Shown here: positions 57,739 to 64,000 of the stretch, in pieces
How the letters are laid out: the number at the start of each line of letters is the position of its first letter
How positions within the stretch are numbered: the stretch's first letter is position 1
Assembly: GCA_047967505.1 (NCBI GenBank)
Contig: CM106540.1
Strand: one strand, 5' to 3'
Source: Dipteris shenzhenensis
Taxonomy: Eukaryota > Polypodiophyta > Polypodiopsida > Gleicheniales
Length of the DNA: 64,000 nt
Notes under the pieces: model-generated
What the model saw: the letters and a program-made list of their open reading frames with translations, nothing else
What the model was told of the DNA's origin: nothing
Database searches by the model: none
Program-made: the position numbers and the translations under genes

Positions 57739-58790
57739 AACTCCGAGTGTGCCTCTACAAACTGAGTGTACAACTCAGTCTGGGTACACTCCAAAAAACA
57801 TGCACCATGCTCAATGTACACACCGCCTAACACCCTCTTCTGCAATGCCTTCTTGAACACCGGGGATGCTGGAATGCTCCTCCCAAAACTGTTATATGAA
57901 GGACCTAGTGGAATCATCCAACAATTGATCGCTGCGAGGTGCACGACCACTCAAATCCCACAGAGCATCAGTCTCACTATCCTCTAGACTCTGCCTCCTA
58001 ATCATGCCTGCTCGCAATGTGCACGGTGCAATTTGAAAAAGACATGAAGTAGTATGCACATGGCCTATCATATGAGGTCTCCTAATGGCAGCCCCAATAG
58101 CACGACGTGCTGCCAAGGCATCACTGGAGTTCCTATGCTTAATAGAAGCATAGGAACGTCGAACACTACTAAGGACCTCGCTACATACAACCCTATCTCT
58201 ACGTGCATCAAGACCAGCAAGCCTCCTACACTCTACCAAGTCAGGGTGATCAATTAGAGATGTGAGAACATCAGACTGCGAAGCTGGCATGAGGTCACTG
58301 AAAAAAGAATGCACGATCTTGCTAGTACGAAGATGGATAGTGGACTTCAGCAAATCACGTCCTGAAGCAACACTGCTACTGCAAGGTGGGGCAAGGGGAT
58401 CAATGGGAGATGGTAGGGTGGAGGGGGAAGGGAGGTGCCAAGGGGAAGGGGGGGAGGGGGGGGGGAAGGGGGAGGGAGATGGGGGAGGGTGGACGGGGAA
58501 GAGGTAGAGGTGGAGGGCAAAATGTAGGTGGCTAGGGGAAGGGCGGAGGCTAGAGGTAGGGGAGCGGATGAGGATGTGGAGGGGGGGACAATGGAGGTGG
58601 GGGTGGGGGTGGAGGTGGAGGTGGGATGTAGAGGTGGAGGTGGATCGGTGGTGGCAGCACGAGCTCTAGCTCTAGAGGCTCTCTTGTGTTCACGAGCCTT
58701 TTGCTTGCGCTCCTCCTCAATGAGATTTGGGGGGGGGTTCCTACATCTTTCACGTCTACTAGCTCTATGGATTTGAGAACCCATTCTCAA
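57739..58790 (-). pseudogene. DDE-like element: N-terminal region, truncated
   Basis: Reading downwards: MGSQIHRASRRERCRNPP and EERKQKAREHKRASRARARA (basic, about 58784-58660), a Pro-rich low-complexity linker (58380-58640), then in another frame (57892-58353) SSVRRSYASIKHRN, a TAG near 57892, and a block with FWEEHSSIP, KALQKRVLGG, VYIEHGACFLECTQTELYTQF (57732-57890). The last block resembles what I recall as the segment before the VDFAENY region in proteins like the one at 43831. No catalytic part is present: it is cut off by the copia-3 LTR. The family link is from recall and uncertain. Confidence 0.45.
58376..58640 (+). repeat. G/A-rich low-complexity tract
   Basis: Nearly pure purine with G-runs up to about ten, encoding the Pro-rich linker on the minus strand. 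Confidence 0.85.
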
Positions 58791-59033
58791 TGAAAATAGG
58801 ATGGAAGGTGTGACAAAGTGATTGGGAGGCAAGAATGGCTATGAATGGGTGAAACGAACGCTCACGAGCCTTCCGCTTGCACTCCTCGTCAATGAGATTT
58901 GGGGGGGGATTCCTACATCTTTCACATCTACTAGCTCTAGGGCTTTAAGAACCCATTCTCAATGAAAGTAGGATGGAAGGTGTGACAAAGTGATGGTGAG
59001 GCAAGAATGGCTAAGAATGGGTGAAACGAACCA
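58690..59033. repeat. Two-copy tandem repeat, 172-bp period
   Basis: The block beginning cacgagcctt at 58691 recurs from 58863, with about 90% identity by eye. It duplicates the 5' end of the DDE-like coding region, including the RRERCRNPP codons. Confidence 0.88.
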
Positions 59034-59183
59034 AAACATGGTGTCTTATAGAGAGCCTCAACTCATCCACTAGATTGCTCTTCATTATTATTAGTGGAGA
59101 AGGTGCTAAGATTGAAGATAATTGGCTACTAAATTATGTTGGATTTTGTTTTGAAACTAATTTTTGTGGTTACTCCAAATACC

Positions 59184-59390
59184 TCGATCGTGGTCATAAA
59201 CCTTGATCGAGGTATTCTATGCACACCGTGGTCATGTACCTCGATCGAGGTATTCTATGCATCTAGTCATATACCTCGATCGAGGTATTCTATGCCTCAA
59301 TCATAAACCTCGATCGAGGTATTCTATGCCTCATGCACATCGTGGTCATAAACCTTGATCGAGGTATTCTATGCCTCATGCACTGAATTC
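59184..59390. repeat. Array of ACCTCGATCGAGGT palindromes
   Basis: A 14-bp perfect palindrome (or one-base variants accttgatcgaggt) followed by attctatgc occurs five times at spacings of about 35-55 bp, separated by variable tcatgcacatcgtggtcata-like spacers. A half-copy precedes it at 59176. Confidence 0.92.
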
Positions 59391-59399
59391 ACATGTATA

Positions 59400-60267
59400 A
59401 CTTACCATGCATGTTGATGATGTGGCTCACCACCATCATGACTGTAGGAGTGTCTGCGGGAGTTCTCCCCTTGCCATCGGTTGATCGATGGGAGGAATGC
59501 CATGATATGAGCTCTGCAATGGATTTGCACTTGAACATATGTTGGATGCGAGGGATTATGGGAAAATGTCATCGAACCTTACGAGGCACATCCAAAGTTT
59601 TGAGATCTGCTCTATATCTTGCCTCTCCACAAGCAAGACACTCTCTTGCATCCTTATGTGGTCCACGAAATAAAACGCAATCGTTGACGCATGCATGGAT
59701 GCGCTTGTAATCTAATCCTCCAAGAGAGGTCACATGTTGCCTTGCCATATCTCTTGATGTTGCTAATTTATTCTCCCTTGGAAGCATTTTACATAATAGC
59801 TTGCACATACTTAAGACCATAAATGAGAAAAAGCATTCGAGTAATTAACCCACTAGCATAATTCACCATGTTTGCAAAATAGAATTTAAAGCTTACTTGA
59901 GTAATGCATTCAAACTTGCATTGCTCCATCCATAAATGGTCTGCAAGTTTAGTAACTCAAGGAAGGCATGTAGAACAGAGAATGTGCACCCCTCAAATAG
60001 TGGAGTTGATGCCATAGTAAAAAGATCGTCATGATTCATGCTATCATCCCTACCTAAGGATTGATGGACATATAAATCCCGCACCATATCATCAAACACC
60101 TCCTCCTCCACAGCCTCATGAGGTAATGGCAGAGGGCTACTATCACCATCGCTCCATGCATCTATAACGGTCCCTCCTGAAGATCCCACCTCATATCGCC
60201 GACATTTCACCTCCTCATGATGAGCATAGGGCAACATATGCGGGTGTGGCACTGCATCCTGTATCAA
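59400..60267 (-). pseudogene. CACTA (En/Spm) TNP2-type transposase, N-terminal exons
   Basis: Exon 60267-59897 encodes an acidic stretch (EEEVFDDMVRDLY) and MASTPLFEGCTFSVLHAFLELLNLQTIYGWSNASLNALL; an 87-bp GT-AG intron (59896-59810) follows; the next exon has KMLPRENKLATS, DYKRIHACVNDCVLFRG and ECLACGEARYR, then VPRKVR, a TGA, HFPIIPRIQHMF, WHSSHRSTDGK. This order and these motifs are those of plant TNP2 transposases, which excise CACTA elements. The catalytic core downstream is absent, as homology ends near 59400 beside the palindrome array. The TGA sits where a CGA Arg codon is expected. Confidence 0.88.
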
Positions 60268-60740
60268 ATTAAAAATGGATCATATATCAAACACAAGAAC
60301 ACCCATAGGTATCTCAATTAACCTTAACTCTTTAACACTTACCATGTTTACAATCACATCCCATTCTCCATACTTTGAGACGTGATTGAGTGTAATTCTG
60401 TGTGCACGATACATGTTTCCTCGACATCAATCACACATACATTTGATTTTTTGCTCCAACCATATTTCACGATGGTGGATACAGAGGGATTCATCCTCAC
60501 TAGAGCTATAGATAAACAACCCAAAAAAATGTATTCTTGCATGAGTTGTAAATGTAAAAACTTTGTGTAGCATCTAAAAGCGCGTCTAACACTGTGTCTA
60601 TATGCATCTATAGGCATATCTAAAACACAATGTAGATGCGCTAATAGACGCACATTTAGATGCATGTTTAGACGCGCTTTTAGACGTGCAAACTGCAAGT
60701 TGATTTTTGAACCTACTTTTAGCACGCTTGCTTTCCTTCA
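60268..60740 (-). other. Region upstream of the TNP2 frame
   Basis: An open frame (60354-60725) without recognised domain. It may be a further exon or the element's 5' region. Confidence 0.35.
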
Positions 60741-61130
60741 CATACTTTTAGCATCACGCAGCTTGCTTCATGCAGCTTGCTTCTGAGCATACAAGAGAAG
60801 AGGGTGAACAAGGAAGAGAAGAAAGAGAAGCAGCTTTGAAGAAGGACAAGAAGCTTCCATACCTCTACCCAAGGTAAGTCTCTTGGCAGTTGGTCTTCTT
60901 TGGAAGTTGCTCTCTTTGGATTCGTCCTTTGTCGTATGCAAGAAAGGGATGTTTTTGGTATTAGTGTTGTTCATTTTGGGGTTGGGTGCATGTCCTTTTC
61001 AATTTCTTTCAAAAAAGCATCTATCGAAGAGCGTCTATAGACATGTCAAACAATGCGTTTAATTTTTGAAAAAAGAGATAGCCACGCCTGTAGACACGTT
61101 GTTAGATGCATCTATAGACACGCTACGATA
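60570..61130. repeat. Cluster of tctatagacgc/agacgcg motifs, both orientations
   Basis: Short words such as agacgcg, tctatagac and gatgcatcta recur in both orientations. A 16-bp perfect inverted repeat joins 60574-60589 with 60668-60683. Position upstream of TNP2 exons suggests subterminal repeats of a CACTA element, but the terminal CACTA sequence was not found. Confidence 0.5.
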
Positions 61131-61214
61131 GATTCTCTTGTGTATTCTTCTCTTTTCCCTTCCCCTTCCTCTTCCTTTTCCTTCTCTTTCCCTTCCCCTT
61201 CCCCTTCCCCTTTT

Positions 61215-61420
61215 AGGAAAAGATTGCATGAATGATGGAAATAAGTGATTCCATGAATGATGGAAATAAGTGATTACATGAATGATGGAGAGGGATTGCA
61301 TGAATGAAGAAAGGGATTGCATGAATGATGGAAAGGGATTGCATGACTGAAGAAAGGGATTGCATTCGTGAGGAAATAAGGGATTGCATGAATGATAGGA
61401 ATAAGTGATTGCATGAGGGT
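61215..61420. repeat. Minisatellite, about 24-bp unit (gattgcatgaatgatgg)
   Basis: About eight degenerate units of gattgcatgaatgatggaaaggg. Related ggcatgcatgatgg words reappear at 61474 and 62760-62800, on both sides of the pyrimidine tract. Confidence 0.9.
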
Positions 61421-61489
61421 GGGTCCAAGAAAGAGGAAAATTGGACTGAAGCAGGAGGGCTGGATAAAGAAAGAGGGCATGCATGATGG

Positions 61490-62632
61490 AGCATTCTTCT
61501 TTCCTCTTTTTTTCTCTCTTTTTCTCTCTTTTCTCTCTTTTCTCCTCTCTTTCCTTCTCTTTTCTCCTCTCTTTTTCTCTCTTATCGCCTCTCCCTTTTC
61601 TCCTCTCTTTTTTCTCCTCTCTTTTCTCCTCTCTTTTCTTCTCTCTTTTTCTCTCTTTTATCCTCACTTTTTCTCTCTTTTTCCTTCTCTCTTTTATCCT
61701 CTCTTTCCTTCTCTCTTTTCAACTCTTTTCGTCTCTTTTCTCCTCTCTTTTTCTCTATTATCTGCTCTTTTTTTTTCTCTTTCTCCTCCTCCCTTTTCTT
61801 CTCTCTTTACTTCTCTCTTTTTTTCTCTTTTATCCTCACTTTTTCTCTCTCTTTTATCCTTTCTTTTCGTCTCCTTTCCTCTCTTTTTCTCTTCGATCTC
61901 CTCTCTTTCTCTCTCTTTTTTCTCCTCTCTTTTCTTCTCTCTTTCCTTCTCTCTTTTTCTCTCTTTTATCCTCACTTTTTCTCTCTTTTTCTCTCTCTTT
62001 TATCCTCCGTTTTCGTCTCTTTTCTCCCTTTTCGTCTCTTTTATCCTCCCTTTTCGTCCCTTTTCTCCTCTCTTTTTCTCTCTTTTTTCTCCTCTCTTTT
62101 TCTCTCTTTTCTTCTCGTCTCTTTTTCTCTCTTTTTTCTCCTCTTTTCTCCTCTTCTCCTCTTTTCTTCTCTCTTTTCTCCTCTCTTTTTCTCTCTTTTT
62201 TCTCCTCTCTTTTTCTCTCTTTCTTCTCCTCTCTTTTCTCCTCTCTTTCATTCCCTCTTTTTCTCTCTTTTCCTCTCTTTTTCTCTCTTTCTTCTCCTCT
62301 CTTTCATTCCCTCTTTTTATCTCTTTTATCCTCACTTTTTCTCTCTTTTATCCTCTCTTTTCGTCCCTTTTCCTCTCTTTTCTCCTCTCTTTTTCTCTTT
62401 TTCTCTTTTTTTTCTCCTCTCTTTTCCTCTCTTTTTCTCTCTTTTCTCCTTTTTTCCCTTCTCTCTTTTTCTCTCTTTTATCCTCACTTTTTCTCTTTTC
62501 ACTTTCTCTCTTATCTCCTCTCTTGGGATCTCTTTTTTCTCCTCTCTTTTCTCCTCTTTCTTCTCTCTTTTTCTCTCTTTTTTCTCCTCTGTTTTCCTCT
62601 CTTTTCTCCTCTCTTTCCTTCTCTCTTTTTCC
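61490..62632. repeat. 1.1-kb polypyrimidine tract
   Basis: Built of tctctttttctctcttttctcc-like words with only scattered purines. Long Ser/Leu/Phe-rich frames on + and Lys/Arg/Glu-rich frames on - run through it only because stop codons need purines (TAA, TAG, TGA). Confidence 0.95.
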
Positions 62633-62656
62633 CCACGTGAAGCTTCAATATAGCCC

Positions 62657-62734
62657 AACATTGAGCAAGCAGATATAGACTTCTGCCACTCTAATTCAAA
62701 GAATGCAGGAGTTTGTAAATGCTTGCTCAATGTT
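62657..62734. repeat. 15-bp inverted repeat at edge of pyrimidine tract
   Basis: Arms aacattgagcaagca (62657-62671) and its exact complement at 62720-62734, with a 48-bp loop. Confidence 0.85.
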
Positions 62735-62739
62735 AGACT

Positions 62740-63330
62740 GTCACTCTATTTTTTCTTTTGCATGATGGATAGAGGGCATGCATGATGGAAAGAGGGCATG
62801 CTCGGTGGTAATCTTCTTCTTTTCTTTTCTTCAGTTCATCATATGTCCAAGAAGCTCTTCAGCCTCACTTGATCTTCAAGATACCATCTTTTAGGAGTTA
62901 TATAACATTTTGGGACACCCTCCCACTACACATACATGACAGGTACTCTAAACACCCCCCAGGAGTCGGCAGTACAGACTCCAAACCACCCCAACCCCAC
63001 ACCAGCTGAGATTACCATAGTGGAGTCAAGATAGCCCAGTTGGCTACAGAGCCGATCCCCTTCTCCCTCCCTGCAATTAGGAAGCCCTTCTGTGTCGCAG
63101 AGCTGCCGACGTACTCCCGTGCAGTCGAGAGTCGCTTCTCCAGCTACGAATGGCCAACGTACTCCCATGTAATCGAGAGTCGCCTCTCCAGCTACAAGTG
63201 GCCAACATACTAGCTTGACACAACAGGGCAGCAGGCATAGTAGTAGGGAGAGCGGTCGGGGATGCATGGCATAGTCTTTGAGGGGGGGTAATGGTGGGGA
63301 CAAGGATGATTCAGATGATGCCAACGTGCC
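62740..63330. other. Unassigned; short tandem duplication at 63110-63210
   Basis: No domain was recognised. A 48-bp unit (cgtactccc...gtcgc.tctccagctac) is repeated at 63110 and 63158. Confidence 0.5.
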
Positions 63331-63850
63331 AGAGGGTGATGGTACGATATTCTATGACATCACTCATACATGAGGCATCTTGATGGATGCACGGGGGAAG
63401 GACATCATGGCCTTCATACGCTTTGTAATTGCTAACAACTATAGAGATTGCTTTATTCACTACAAAGTCCAGCCATAAAAGTTGGCTGATGAGACCCTCA
63501 CTGCTACTCATTGTAGGTATCCCAATCCCCCCAATGATCAGTTCACATGTAAATGGGCCAAGTCAAAGATTGTTATGATACTTGCCAATAAAAGATCTTT
63601 GCTTAAGAGGCAGGCACTAGCCGAGATTGCCAGGAGAGAGGAAGGTCAACCACCAAGGAGCTAGCCCCACATCACTCATAAGCATGAGTGGAAGAAAGCA
63701 ATGAAGGCAACGAAGGTGAACCCTAGTCTGTAGCACATGGAGGCACAAAGGATCCAAATGGAGAAATATGAAAACATGCATTTTGGAGTAGAGGGTGTTG
63801 AATCATGGGAGACCCAATTCATAAGTATTAATCTCAAATTATATTGTGTT
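63330..63850 (+). pseudogene. Unassigned coding-like fragment
   Basis: In one frame from about 63340: FYDITHT, TGA, GILMDARGKDIMAFIRFV, YRDCFIHYKVQP, TAA, KLADETLTATHCRYPNPPNDQFTCKWAKSKIVMILANKRSLLKRQAL (63482-63661), TAG, then HKHEWKKAMKATKVNP. The layout (a W..R.S.K region, then Lys-rich HKHEW) faintly recalls the plant_trans (Ptta/En/Spm) accessory proteins, but I am not confident. Three stops make it a pseudogene. It may continue past the window end. Confidence 0.4.
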
Positions 63851-64000
63851 TATGTGGTTTATTAGGAGGTTGTTTCTTTGTACTAACCCCTCAGCAAATT
63901 GTGTCATCTTGCAGCTTGATATTGTGGGTAGGTACCCTACTCCTATTAAGACAGCCTACCACTACCACCATCGCAGAGGAGATACATGGAGGCACTTCTA

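Noticed and set aside
58347-58832. Pro-rich 161-codon frame as an extensin-like gene
   Set aside because: Low-complexity purine tract on the opposite strand; only the basic N-terminal part looks like real coding sequence.
61392-62678. Overlapping 428- and 385-codon Ser/Leu/Phe-rich frames and opposing Lys/Arg/Glu-rich frames
   Set aside because: They are by-products of a polypyrimidine tract that cannot contain stop codons in sense; no domain or codon structure is visible.

Overview
The window is nuclear DNA of a land plant with a large, transposon-packed genome. GT-AG introns, copia elements primed by initiator-Met tRNA, L1-type LINEs with C-terminal zf-RVT domains, a chromovirus, CACTA and hAT remnants and long (GA)n arrays all point that way. 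A fern or other non-flowering plant is my best guess, because the DDE-like gene at 43.8-45.3 kb resembles a family I associate with fern and lycophyte annotations; this is inference. Nothing bacterial, organellar or CRISPR-like is present.

One host gene is well supported: the last five exons seen of DNA topoisomerase 3-alpha (TOP3A, + strand, 25962-28370). They encode the end of the C4 zinc region, a GRF zinc finger split by an intron exactly before its conserved Trp, and a terminal CCHC knuckle. A solo LTR sits in one of its introns. Its upstream exons were not found.

Layout. 0-2.3 kb: decayed LINE. 2.8-8.8 kb: copia-1 (5' LTR, PBS, long leader, broken gag-pol), cut off by LINE-2 (8.8-14.2 kb). 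15-16.9 kb: older LINE-3. 17.06-18.07 kb: minus-strand LTR carrying a 670-bp hAT-like insert with 8-bp target duplication. 20.1-23.3 kb: minus-strand LINE-4. 23.4-24.5 kb: chromovirus integrase/chromodomain remnant. 26-28.6 kb: TOP3A. 31.2-40.86 kb: minus-strand LINE-5 interrupted by full-length copia-2 (35247-40723, TSD TACAG). 41-43.8 kb: two copies of a LINE-like C-terminal domain, one an intact 326-codon ORF. 43.8-45.3 kb: DDE-like transposase pseudogene. 45.66-48.5 kb: about 16 copies of a 185-bp satellite. 50.3-51.1 kb: minus-strand Ty3/gypsy integrase. 51.1-57.7 kb: internally deleted copia-3 with a second, non-autonomous LTR element nested in it (53484-56349, TSD CCAGG). 57.7-58.8 kb: N-terminal part of another DDE-like copy. 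59.2-59.4 kb: palindrome array. 59.4-60.7 kb: CACTA TNP2 remnant. 61.2-62.7 kb: minisatellite and a 1.1-kb polypyrimidine tract. 63.3-63.9 kb: unassigned coding-like fragment.

The elements form datable nests (LTR inside LINE, DNA transposon inside LTR, LTR element inside LTR element). Most in-frame stops in the copia ORFs are TAG where a Gln codon is expected, and each of the two longer copia elements has lost catalytic Asp codons by G-to-A change, the pattern expected from deamination of methylated cytosines. All positions, motif matches and counts were read by eye; no alignment or database search was run.
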